DNA from: Candidatus Limimonas egerieequi
GTDB taxonomy: Bacteria; Bacillota; Clostridia; Oscillospirales; Acutalibacteraceae
Length of the DNA: 64,000 nucleotides
Reading direction: 5' to 3'
NCBI GenBank assembly: GCA_018064455.1
Contig: JAGHVH010000010.1
Coordinates: 124,001 to 188,000, forward strand
Shown: positions 20,956 to 29,730 of the stretch, one piece after another
How positions within the stretch are numbered: the first letter of the stretch is position 1
How the letters are laid out: every line of letters starts with the position of its first letter
Position numbers and translations under genes: made by a program
Notes under the pieces: generated by a model
The model's database searches: none
Seen by the model: only the letters and a program-made list of their open reading frames with translations
What the model was told of the DNA's origin: nothing

Positions 20956-21608
20956 AAAACTTGCTCTGCGGAGAGGCGCCTGAGTGGCTCAAATTGGCTT
21001 TTCTAGAATATGACATAAACGTAATAGAAAATGGGCCCTGCAGTGCCTTACAAGAGGCCACAGCGCACCATATTGACCTTGTACTTGTCAAAGTAGGCGA
21101 CAGGTGGTTTAGTAAGGATGACATAGAGGCTAAATTATCGGACAAATACCCTGGCGATGTCCTGTTAAACGTTGCATCACTCGGAAATACTCTTATCCTT
21201 AATCCCAACACCTGTGCAAAGGAAATACTTGATTATGCGACAGAGAGAAATATGAACATAATCAAAGTAAAACAAGGTTATACTAAGTGCAGTACTTTAG
21301 TCGTAAATGATCATTCAATCATAACAGAGGATGAGGGCATCTATAAGTCCGTTTTGGAATCTGGCTTAAACATTGATGCTCTACTTATTAAAAAGGGTTA
21401 TGTGAGCCTTCCTGGCTACGACTATGGCTTCATTGGTGGAGCTACTGCAGTGATAGATAAAAATGTATTCTTTTTTGGCGCTATACAAAAACACCCCGAC
21501 TATGATAAAATCAAGTTGTTCTTAGATAGTCAGGGCAAACAAATTATTCAGTTGTCTAATGACAAGCCACTGCTTGACATTGGAGGATGTGTGGAGTATG
21601 AGCTCTAA
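20952..21608 (+). CDS. DUF6873-like (GME/pentein-fold-like) protein, function unknown
   Basis: 218 aa, GYTKCSTLVV, DYGFIGGATAV motifs; overlaps radA stop (ATGA); family from memory. Confidence 0.6.
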   Translation: MKNLLCGEAPEWLKLAFLEYDINVIENGPCSALQEATAHHIDLVLVKVGDRWFSKDDIEAKLSDKYPGDVLLNVASLGNTLILNPNTCAKEILDYATERNMNIIKVKQGYTKCSTLVVNDHSIITEDEGIYKSVLESGLNIDALLIKKGYVSLPGYDYGFIGGATAVIDKNVFFFGAIQKHPDYDKIKLFLDSQGKQIIQLSNDKPLLDIGGCVEYEL

Positions 21609-22305
21609 AAACGCTAATCTTAAGGAAAAGAAAATAGTTTATTCTGAGTATGCTTATTTCTTTAGCGTGCTCTTTCTCGCCATCTCCATAACCTTTATGA
21701 AGGCTGCTGGATTTGGCGTTTCTTTGTCTTCTGCTCCTGCATACGTTATATATGAAAAGGTATCTCTTACACAGCAGATATCATATGGTACTGCTGAGTA
21801 TACGATTCAAGCATTTATATTGCTCTTCCTATTTATAGTAACTGGTAAATTTGGAAAGAAGCATGTTTTCTCATTCCTAACAACGCTTATCTTTGCAGCA
21901 ACAATTGATGCTATAACTAACGTACTAGAATTATTACCACTTGAGATAGTATGGGTTAGGGTGCTGCTCCTTGCGCTTGCAATAGTAATAGGACCGCTTG
22001 GTTATGCTTTGATGGATCACACATACATCAGTCCTATTGTCTATATTCTCTATGAGCAGGAGATAGCAAAAGCAACAGGTCGTGATCGAAATCTTGTCTA
22101 TTGGACATTTAATGTAATTAGCGGAATATTTGCTATTGGACTTTCATTCTATTTCTTTGGTGTTGGCGCATTTGTCGGTGTTAATATTGCAACCATACTT
22201 TATACACTTTCCAAGATTTTGCTCCGCGAACCATGGGAAAAATTCATTGAAAATCACTTTAAATTTAGGACTAAATACTGGCAACTGGAAAGGCATTTTA
22301 AATAA
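21598..22305 (+). CDS. YczE/YitT-like integral membrane protein (DUF6198-like)
   Basis: multi-TM 235 aa; start re-set to MSSKNANLKEKK. Confidence 0.65.
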   Translation: MSSKNANLKEKKIVYSEYAYFFSVLFLAISITFMKAAGFGVSLSSAPAYVIYEKVSLTQQISYGTAEYTIQAFILLFLFIVTGKFGKKHVFSFLTTLIFAATIDAITNVLELLPLEIVWVRVLLLALAIVIGPLGYALMDHTYISPIVYILYEQEIAKATGRDRNLVYWTFNVISGIFAIGLSFYFFGVGAFVGVNIATILYTLSKILLREPWEKFIENHFKFRTKYWQLERHFK

Positions 22306-22419
22306 TTTCTTATACATAAATTTGTATAATGTTAATTATTTACTTTTTTATTAATAATATATATAATATATAAAAATTTAGAACGAAAATGTTTTTATTT
22401 ATAAAAGGAGGACGTAAAC

Positions 22420-22638
22420 ATGCCAGAATTCAAGTATGAAATCGTAGAAGAATTTGGTGTATTTTCAGAGAACAACAAGGGCTGGACTCGTGAGGTAAAT
22501 CTTATCTCATGGAACGGCGGCGCACCAAAGTATGACATCCGTGACTGGGCTCCAGATCATGAAAAGATGGGTAAGGGTATCACTCTTACAAAGGATGAAC
22601 TCGATGACTTAAAGGACATCCTTAAGGCTATTAAGTAA
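22420..22638 (+). CDS. YdbC-like PC4/p15 ssDNA-binding protein
   Basis: GWTREVNLISWNGGAPKYDIRDWAPDHEKMGKGITL. Confidence 0.88.
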   Translation: MPEFKYEIVEEFGVFSENNKGWTREVNLISWNGGAPKYDIRDWAPDHEKMGKGITLTKDELDDLKDILKAIK

Positions 22639-22650
22639 TTAGAATTTTGA

Positions 22651-22690
22651 ATACTCCATACTCCGCGCCTGGGGTATGGAGTATTTTTTA
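22651..22690 (+). terminator. intrinsic terminator
   Basis: ATACTCCATACTCC...GGGGTATGGAGTATTTTTTA. Confidence 0.85.
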
Positions 22691-22704
22691 AATGAGGTGT
22701 AATT

Positions 22705-23046
22705 ATGTTAATTGATTTCAATTCAATGGAGGACACCGTACTTCATGAGTTTAACGGTGGACGTGGTGATGTACTCGCTCATATGTATTTTGATGGTAAG
22801 TCAAGAATAATGAGAGCAACTCTCAAAAAGGATTGTTCAATAGGAGAGCACACTCACACATCAAACTTTGAAGTAATCTATGTCCTTTCTGGTATCGCAA
22901 AGATTACTATGAATGGAGTAGAGGAGTTAATAGAGGCTGGTAATGCACATTTCTGCCCAACAGGCAACACACATATGATTGAACAGTATGGGGATGATGA
23001 CCTTGTTATGGCTTGTGTAGTACCTGGTGTAGTATTTGAAGGTTAA
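22705..23046 (+). CDS. cupin-domain protein
   Basis: GEHTHTSNFEVIYVLSGIAKITMNG cupin motif 1. Confidence 0.88.
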   Translation: MLIDFNSMEDTVLHEFNGGRGDVLAHMYFDGKSRIMRATLKKDCSIGEHTHTSNFEVIYVLSGIAKITMNGVEELIEAGNAHFCPTGNTHMIEQYGDDDLVMACVVPGVVFEG

Positions 23047-23048
23047 TT

Positions 23049-24383
23049 ATGGAAAAGAAAAGATCTAATTTTGCCATGTGGCTCCTTATCTGGGGACTTG
23101 GTCTTGCAGGCCAGCTCTGCTGGAATATGGAGAACCAGTGGTTTAATACATTTGTATATGCCAAGATAGGCAAGGACCCAAGCATCATTACAGGTATGCT
23201 CATCTGTAGTGCTCTTGCTACAACATTCTCAACTTTCTTCTTTGGAACATGGTCTGACAGAATAGGTAAGAGACGTCATTTCATTTCGCTTGGCTACATC
23301 CTTTGGGGTATTTTCACCATCGGATTTGGACTCACTCAGTTTATTAGCAAAGATATGTATACCCTTGTTGGTATCACAGTTGTTCTTGCTGATACTGTAA
23401 TGAGTTTCTTTGGCTCAATGGGTAATGACTCGGGCTTTAATGTCTGGTGCAACGATATTATGACCGATAAAAACAAAGGTGGCATTGGTGCCGCACTGGC
23501 AACTCAGCCAGTTATTGGCACAATGGTCGGCACCGTTGTTGGTGGTATGCTAGTCGGCTCAGACGATAATTACATGCGCCTCTTTATCGTTATGGGCGTG
23601 TTCGTAATTATCTTTGGTATCATCTCATTTTTTGCGCTCAACAAAAACGATGATGTTGAACCATACAGAGACGGTACTTTCTGGCACCAGTTCCTCAGTG
23701 TATTTAATTTCAAAGAGTTCTTTAAGCTCAAGGAACTTGTGCTTTTACACGTTGGCCTTGCAATATTCTTTATAGGTTTCAACGTTTATTTTGCTTACCT
23801 AGGAAACTACCTTATCTACTATCTTGGCTACAGCCCTGATATGATGGGTATCATCGAAGCAGTTCCACTGACTCTTGCTATGCTTAGTGCTATTCCAGTT
23901 GCAAAGCTTATAAACAAAAACAAGGAACCATACATTGTTCTTGTTGCTGTAATTGTTAATGCAATTGGCTGCCTCATCACATATCTTGTTAAGGCAGAAA
24001 ACGTTGATCCTACCAAGATGTTTAATCCACATGTTTGGATTGGTATCCTTGTTGTAGGACTTGGATATATCTCAATTCTTCAAGCATCAAAAGTATGGGC
24101 AAAGAGACTTTTCCCAGCTGACAAGAAAGGTCAGTTTGAGGGTATTTGGATTCTCTTCTTTGTGCTTATTCCATGGATTGGTGGCTCACTCCTTGGTGAG
24201 GCAACAGTTAAAACTTCTGGCCACACATTCATAGATGCTGCAAGTGGCCAAATGCAATACATTCCAAATGGTAACATCTTCCTTGTAGGTGGTCTTTTCT
24301 GCTTACTATCCCTAATCCCATTTGGTCTTACACTCAAACACCACAAGGCAAGAATCGAAAACAAAGGTGAAACAGATGAGTAA
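23049..24383 (+). CDS. MFS / SLC45-like transporter
   Basis: 444 aa, 12 TM-like; GTWSDRIGKRRHFI motif. Confidence 0.85.
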   Translation: MEKKRSNFAMWLLIWGLGLAGQLCWNMENQWFNTFVYAKIGKDPSIITGMLICSALATTFSTFFFGTWSDRIGKRRHFISLGYILWGIFTIGFGLTQFISKDMYTLVGITVVLADTVMSFFGSMGNDSGFNVWCNDIMTDKNKGGIGAALATQPVIGTMVGTVVGGMLVGSDDNYMRLFIVMGVFVIIFGIISFFALNKNDDVEPYRDGTFWHQFLSVFNFKEFFKLKELVLLHVGLAIFFIGFNVYFAYLGNYLIYYLGYSPDMMGIIEAVPLTLAMLSAIPVAKLINKNKEPYIVLVAVIVNAIGCLITYLVKAENVDPTKMFNPHVWIGILVVGLGYISILQASKVWAKRLFPADKKGQFEGIWILFFVLIPWIGGSLLGEATVKTSGHTFIDAASGQMQYIPNGNIFLVGGLFCLLSLIPFGLTLKHHKARIENKGETDE

Positions 24384-25251
24384 AGTATATTTTTCAAAAG
24401 ATTTAAGCCCAGAGACACTTATCAAGCTCTATGACGCTGTTGGTGTCAAGCTCACTGGCAATATTGCGATTAAAGTTCATTCGGGTGAAAAGGGTAATCA
24501 GAACTTTTTACATCCTGATTATTTTAAACCAGTGGCTGATTATGTAAATTCAAACACTGTAGTTGAGTGCAATACAGCATATGATGGTGAGCGCAACTAC
24601 AGTGACAAGCATTTAAAACTCTTTGATGAGCATGAGTGGTCAAAGTATTTTAATGTTGATCTTCTTGATAAAGATGGTTATGTTGAAATTCCAGTTGAAA
24701 ATGGCAATATCCTTACAAAGAATCTTGTAGGAAAGAACCTTAAGAACTATGATTCACTCCTTGTTCTTTCACATTTCAAAGGACATCCAATGGGTGGATT
24801 TGGTGGTGCGCTAAAACAGCTTTCTATCGGCTGTGCATCAACAGAGGGTAAATGTTACATTCACTCAGCAACTAAAACAATTGACCAGAATAACATCTGG
24901 TCCAATGTTGCAGCGCAGTCTGACTTCTGTGAATGTATGGCAGATGCTGCAAAATCAGTTGTTGACCTCTTTGATGGAAAAGCAGTTTACATTTCTGCAG
25001 CAGTAAACCTGTCGGTTGACTGCGACTGCTGCGCTATCGCAGAGGACCCTTGCATGGCCGATATCGGCATATTTGCGTCATCTGACCCAGTTGCACTCGA
25101 TGCAGCTTGCGTCGATGCTGTATATGCCTCAAACGACCCAGGCAAGGATCATTTTATCAAACGTATTGAGGAACGCCTTGGCAAGCATACAATCGATGCT
25201 GCTGCCAAGATAGGCGTTGGCTCAAAAGAATATGAACTTATTGAAATTTAA
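24376..25251 (+). CDS. DUF362-domain protein
   Basis: IAIKVHSGEKGN, LSHFKGHPMGGFGGALKQLSIGCAS, SSDPVALDAACVD; start re-set. Confidence 0.85.
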   Translation: MSKVYFSKDLSPETLIKLYDAVGVKLTGNIAIKVHSGEKGNQNFLHPDYFKPVADYVNSNTVVECNTAYDGERNYSDKHLKLFDEHEWSKYFNVDLLDKDGYVEIPVENGNILTKNLVGKNLKNYDSLLVLSHFKGHPMGGFGGALKQLSIGCASTEGKCYIHSATKTIDQNNIWSNVAAQSDFCECMADAAKSVVDLFDGKAVYISAAVNLSVDCDCCAIAEDPCMADIGIFASSDPVALDAACVDAVYASNDPGKDHFIKRIEERLGKHTIDAAAKIGVGSKEYELIEI

Positions 25252-25264
25252 GGAGTAATTCCTG

Positions 25265-25822
25265 ATGAAAAGATTAGTTGGACTATTTCTATCCTTAACT
25301 ATATGTCTTAGTTTAACAGCTTGTCAGTACTCTGTTGTAGTTACTGATGAGGAAGGTAATACTTCTACTGTTATAAGCAATGAGCAGGAGGTACCAGCAA
25401 ATCTTGAAGGACCATATGAGGTCGATAGAGTAGTTGATGGTGATACAATCATCATTGACCTTAATGGCGTAAAAACTAGGGTTAGATTTGCAAACATAGA
25501 CTGTCCTGAAAGTGTTGCTCCAGAGGAGTCTGGTAAAGAAAACACAGAGGAGGGTATGATTGCCTCTGAATTTACCAAGGGACTCCTTCCATCAGGTTCA
25601 AAAGTATATCTTGAATACGATGTAAGCAAAACCGATAAGTATGACAGGACACTCGCATACGTTTACCTTGATGACGGTGAAACAATGATTGAACGCGTAC
25701 TTCTTGAAAATGGTTTTGCCAAGGTATATAACGACAAGAACAATAAAAAGTACACCGATGAATTCTACAAGATTCAAGATGAGGCAAAAGCATCAAAAAT
25801 TGGTATTTGGAAGGATCAATAA
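25265..25822 (+). CDS. thermonuclease (SNase-like) lipoprotein
   Basis: lipobox LSLTAC; VDRVVDGDTIIIDLNG...RVRFANIDCPE. Confidence 0.9.
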   Translation: MKRLVGLFLSLTICLSLTACQYSVVVTDEEGNTSTVISNEQEVPANLEGPYEVDRVVDGDTIIIDLNGVKTRVRFANIDCPESVAPEESGKENTEEGMIASEFTKGLLPSGSKVYLEYDVSKTDKYDRTLAYVYLDDGETMIERVLLENGFAKVYNDKNNKKYTDEFYKIQDEAKASKIGIWKDQ

Positions 25823-25825
25823 CAA

Positions 25826-26377
25826 ATGGATAACGAAGAGTATTTGAGAGAAGAACAGCTTGATAGCGAGGAAATATTTGATGGTGTTATCTTGCATGTT
25901 GTAAAAGATAAAATTAAGTTATCAACTGGCAACACATCATACAGGGAAGTCATAAGACACATTGGTGCAGTATGTGTTATTCCTGTTACAGATAACAATG
26001 AAGCTATTGTTGAGCGTCAATACCGCTATCCTTTCGATGAAGTAATCACTGAAATACCAGCTGGAAAACTTGACTCCAAGACAGAGGATAGGCTAGAGGC
26101 CGCAAAGCGTGAACTTAGGGAAGAGACAGGATACACAGCGGATAAATGGACGAACATTGGTGATTTTTATCCAGCTGCCGCTTACTCTGATGAAAGAATA
26201 ACTATGTTTCTCGCTCAGGGCCTCCACAAAGGAGAGCAGGACCTCGACGATGACGAACTTCTAAATGTTAAGAAAGTGCCTTTATCGGACCTTGTAGACG
26301 ACGTTATGGCAGGTAAGATTCCAGATTCCAAGACTCAGGTCGCAATCCTCAAAGCAGCTAAAATTTTAGGAATATAA
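25826..26377 (+). CDS. NUDIX hydrolase (ADP-ribose pyrophosphatase-like)
   Basis: Nudix box AAKRELREETGYTA; EIPAGKLD. Confidence 0.93.
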   Translation: MDNEEYLREEQLDSEEIFDGVILHVVKDKIKLSTGNTSYREVIRHIGAVCVIPVTDNNEAIVERQYRYPFDEVITEIPAGKLDSKTEDRLEAAKRELREETGYTADKWTNIGDFYPAAAYSDERITMFLAQGLHKGEQDLDDDELLNVKKVPLSDLVDDVMAGKIPDSKTQVAILKAAKILGI

Positions 26378-26393
26378 ATTTGGAGGAGATATT

Positions 26394-27569
26394 ATGAAAC
26401 ACAACTACCCAACAGTTTTTGTTCATGGTCTCGGCGGATGGGGAGACACATCCGGACTTGCAAAAGTGCTTCCACCTTTTGGACTTGTTTTTGACTGTAT
26501 CAAAGCTCTTAACAAGCACGGATACGAAGCATATGCACCTGACATCTCATCTTTTGCTGGCGCATGGGACCGCGCTTGCGAACTTTGGGCATACATCATG
26601 GGTGGAACAGTTGACTACGGAAAAGTTCACTCAGAGAAGTATGGCCATAACAGATATGGTAAAACTTATCCTGGTGTTATCAAGGATTGGGGTACCAAGG
26701 GTGACCATGAAAAGATCAATCTTATCGGCCATTCCTTTGGTGGTCCAGTACTTAAGATGTTCTCAAGCATCGTAAACTATGGCGCAAAAGAGGAAGTAGA
26801 TGGCACACCTGCTGATGAACTCTCACCATTCTTTGCACTTTCAAAACCACAGAAGATTCACAGTGCTACAACACTTTCAGGTGTTAACAACGGAACACAC
26901 CTTGCATCTGCTTTTGGTAAGCGTGGTATGACTGTAATCTCTTATGTACTTCTTTGCTTTGGTGGCCTTATCGGCGACACATTTGTAATGAAAGTATATG
27001 ACTTTGGTCTTAACATGTGGGGAGTTACAACCAACGACACAAAGACATGTGGTTGGTTTAACTTTAGAAACCCACTTCAGTTTGTACCAATGGCTAAGAA
27101 GTATAATGCTCACACATTTGACTCTGTTGCATACGAGATGCAAATTGAGACATGTCAAAATGAGATTAATCCAAGTCAAAAGGAATGCCCAGATCAGTAC
27201 TATTTTGCACGTCGTGCAAACCGTTCATTTAATTTTCATGGCATTCAGCTTCCAACACTTAAGTGCACAATTCCTAACAACTTAACAGAACTTATCACAG
27301 GTAACATTATTTGGCCACACCTTAAAGCTGATTTCTCTTCTAAGGATTGGAGAAACAATGATGGTATGGTTAATGTTATTGGTCAGTCAGCACCACTTAC
27401 ATCAAAGTATGCTGACTATGTTGAAGGTATGAAAGTTGAGCCAGGAATGTGGTACAACTTCCCAGTAGAGGACAAGGATCACTTCTCTTGGGCTGGCTTC
27501 TTTGAGAATCCAGTTAAGTACTATAAGTACAACAGAGACATGATTGAGTTCTTAAACAATCTTGATTGA
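26394..27569 (+). CDS. alpha/beta-hydrolase, bacterial lipase family I.5-like, paralogue A
   Basis: VFVHGLGGWGD, AWDRACELWAYIMGGTVDYG, GHSFGG nucleophile elbow; no signal peptide. Confidence 0.85.
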   Translation: MKHNYPTVFVHGLGGWGDTSGLAKVLPPFGLVFDCIKALNKHGYEAYAPDISSFAGAWDRACELWAYIMGGTVDYGKVHSEKYGHNRYGKTYPGVIKDWGTKGDHEKINLIGHSFGGPVLKMFSSIVNYGAKEEVDGTPADELSPFFALSKPQKIHSATTLSGVNNGTHLASAFGKRGMTVISYVLLCFGGLIGDTFVMKVYDFGLNMWGVTTNDTKTCGWFNFRNPLQFVPMAKKYNAHTFDSVAYEMQIETCQNEINPSQKECPDQYYFARRANRSFNFHGIQLPTLKCTIPNNLTELITGNIIWPHLKADFSSKDWRNNDGMVNVIGQSAPLTSKYADYVEGMKVEPGMWYNFPVEDKDHFSWAGFFENPVKYYKYNRDMIEFLNNLD

Positions 27570-27590
27570 TTTTAGGTAATGTGATATATT
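27562..27590 (+). promoter_or_regulatory. candidate promoter for the 27.6 kb structured RNA
   Basis: TTGATT - 17 nt - TATATT, with a GGGCC start 7 nt downstream; overlaps the end of the lipase CDS. Confidence 0.45.
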
Positions 27591-27596
27591 TTAGTT

Positions 27597-27681
27597 GGGC
27601 CTAGAAGTAGAGAATGTGTTTCTACACGCCTTCTGGGTAAAAAAGAAATGTTGGGATTGACACACCAACCTAGGCCTTTTT
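27597..27681 (+). ncRNA. candidate free-standing structured small RNA (~80 nt)
   Basis: GGCCTAG (27598-27604) pairs with CTAGGCC (27670-27676) followed by TTTTT; internal hairpins GTAGA/TCTAC and GTTGG/CCAAC; loop-loop complementarity TGTGT/ACACA. Confidence 0.5.
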
Positions 27682-27695
27682 ATAGCAATAGAAAA

Positions 27696-27725
27696 ACTGC
27701 CGGCTCATATGAGTCGGCAGTTCTT
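27696..27725. terminator. bidirectional intrinsic terminator
   Basis: ACTGCCGGCTCATATGAGTCGGCAGT; T-rich on both strands. Confidence 0.8.
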
Positions 27726-27736
27726 TTAGTTTATAT

Positions 27737-28933
27737 TTATTTCTTAAGCTGGTTAATCATGCGGAAGTGGTTTCTGTACCAAGGCTGAAGCTTAGATGCT
27801 GATGTTGGCATGAGGAAACCGCCGATGATACCAAGGTGATCACATGGGAATACGTCGTAAACGTACCACATACCTTTCTTTGGTTCACCCTTAAGGTCAT
27901 GTAAATCCATGTGTGGCTCATTAAATGGAGCAGTCTCAGAAATTGTTGGAACTACGCCATCGTTTGCAAGCCAGTGCTCATCAATTGGATAATCGTCAAC
28001 GTCATTTACGCTGTACTTACCAATCGAACGTGAGAATGGCTGGAATACAGGACACATTGTAAAACGTGGTGTGTGCTGTGGCTTGTCTGTAAAGAACTTC
28101 TGGGAAGTCTTGCAGCATGGCCATGAGAAGTAGTATACGTTTGGAAGGCACTCGATAGTTTCATTAACTTCCTTTGCACCTTGCATTGTAAGGTCATACC
28201 AAACGTTGTCGTGGCTTTCCTTAACCTTCTTCATCTTAGCAACAGAGATTGGACGGCTTTCGATACGGCCATTATTGATACCAATCATATCCCACTGTTC
28301 CATGTGGCTCTCATAGAGTCTGCCAAAGAAGTTGTCACCACCAAGACTAGCCATTAAATATGTTACCATATCAAGCTTATCCATAGCGTTACGAGCAGAG
28401 TAGAGGAGAGTAGTACCCTCATGAACTGATGCAACAGCTGTAATTGAGAATATCCAATCCTCTTTGCCACCTTTGAAAAGGTCAGAAAGTTCATCCTCTG
28501 GGGTTGCTTCCTTTTCAGCCTCGCTACCGCGAGCCATAAGTGTTGCAAAAAGACGGATTGTAGCGCCACCAAATGAGTGACCTACAAGGTTAACCTTTTT
28601 ATCTGGACCAAAGCCCTCAAAAAGTGGTTTGTTGTATGTACGACCAAAACGGTTATGACCATATTTCTTAGAGTGGGCAACACCGTAGTCTACTGTACCA
28701 CCAACAAGCTGAGCATAGAGCTCACAAGCGCGATCCCATGCGCTTGAGTACTTACCAACTGATGGGTCATAGACCTCAAATCCTTGATCGTTTAAATACT
28801 GAGGTAAATTACCAGAAAGCATGCCCCAGTATGGGACATACTTGTTCATTACTTCATCCTTACCATATCCAAGCATGCCATGTACTAAAACGAAAGGATA
28901 ATTTGTGTTCATTTGCATATATATCACCTTCAT
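27737..28933 (-). CDS. alpha/beta-hydrolase, lipase family I.5-like, paralogue B
   Basis: VLVHGMLGYGKD, SAWDRACELYAQLVGGTVDYGVAHSKKYGHNRFGRTY, GHSFGG; start may be MQMNTNYP. Confidence 0.85.
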   Translation of the reverse strand: MKVIYMQMNTNYPFVLVHGMLGYGKDEVMNKYVPYWGMLSGNLPQYLNDQGFEVYDPSVGKYSSAWDRACELYAQLVGGTVDYGVAHSKKYGHNRFGRTYNKPLFEGFGPDKKVNLVGHSFGGATIRLFATLMARGSEAEKEATPEDELSDLFKGGKEDWIFSITAVASVHEGTTLLYSARNAMDKLDMVTYLMASLGGDNFFGRLYESHMEQWDMIGINNGRIESRPISVAKMKKVKESHDNVWYDLTMQGAKEVNETIECLPNVYYFSWPCCKTSQKFFTDKPQHTPRFTMCPVFQPFSRSIGKYSVNDVDDYPIDEHWLANDGVVPTISETAPFNEPHMDLHDLKGEPKKGMWYVYDVFPCDHLGIIGGFLMPTSASKLQPWYRNHFRMINQLKK

Positions 28934-29007
28934 AAAAAATATTTGCTCTATTAATATACTACAAATATGCTATAATTGTAAATAAATAATCACTTAACGG
29001 AGACTGT

Positions 29008-29730
29008 ATGTTAAACAATTTCAGGAATATCAGTGGCACTGACAAGATATGGCGTAGTGCTACAATCTATCGAAAAAATTTAACAGATGAGGAAAAAGCC
29101 CAGCTTGATAACTTAGGGCTTGATAGAGTATTTGACTTGCGTTGCAAAAGTGAAGCACGCGAGAGGCCTGATTACATACCTTTGGGAGCAACCTATGTGC
29201 GTCTCAATACGATCAATGCACAGAAATATAGGTATGTATTGACAGACCTTCGCTCACGCATTCTGGCAGGTCACCTTGTTGGACGATTTGAATACAAACT
29301 TAAGAAGAATAAGTTTGATTCATATCCAGCAATAGCGGATTCTCCAGTATGGTCAGAAGTATTTGCTGCAATGGATAGGGGAGAAAAGTTCCTTTTCCAC
29401 TGCACTGAGGGCAAAGACCGCACCGGCTTCTGTGCAGTAATAATTGAGCATTGCCTTGGCATAGATGATGATACAATTATGCAAAACTATCTTGTATCTA
29501 ATGAGTTGAGACCGCCAAAGAATAGGCAAAATCTTAAAAAGATGGGCTTTAGCCAGAGGCGAATTGATGATATTAAATATGCAGAATCAACTCATGAGGA
29601 GTTACTTTTGCATGCATATAACTTTGTAAATGAGAAATATGGTAGCCTTGATCAAATGTTACTTCGTAAGTTCGATGTAACAGAGGAGAGAAAGGCTCGT
29701 TGGAAGGAAATCTATTGTGACACAGACTGA
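29008..29730 (+). CDS. protein tyrosine/serine phosphatase
   Basis: HCTEGKDRTGF P-loop (HCxxGKDRTG). Confidence 0.92.
   Translation: MLNNFRNISGTDKIWRSATIYRKNLTDEEKAQLDNLGLDRVFDLRCKSEARERPDYIPLGATYVRLNTINAQKYRYVLTDLRSRILAGHLVGRFEYKLKKNKFDSYPAIADSPVWSEVFAAMDRGEKFLFHCTEGKDRTGFCAVIIEHCLGIDDDTIMQNYLVSNELRPPKNRQNLKKMGFSQRRIDDIKYAESTHEELLLHAYNFVNEKYGSLDQMLLRKFDVTEERKARWKEIYCDTD

Noticed and set aside
27597-27681. Possible tRNA gene or purine/THF/ZTP riboswitch at the structured RNA
   Set aside because: 7-bp closing stem and T-arm-like hairpin are suggestive, but there is no TTCRA T-loop, no 5-bp anticodon stem and no CCA. The GGGTAA and CGCC strings do not satisfy ZTP, purine or THF consensus, and no riboswitch-regulated gene follows. 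Kept only as an unassigned RNA.
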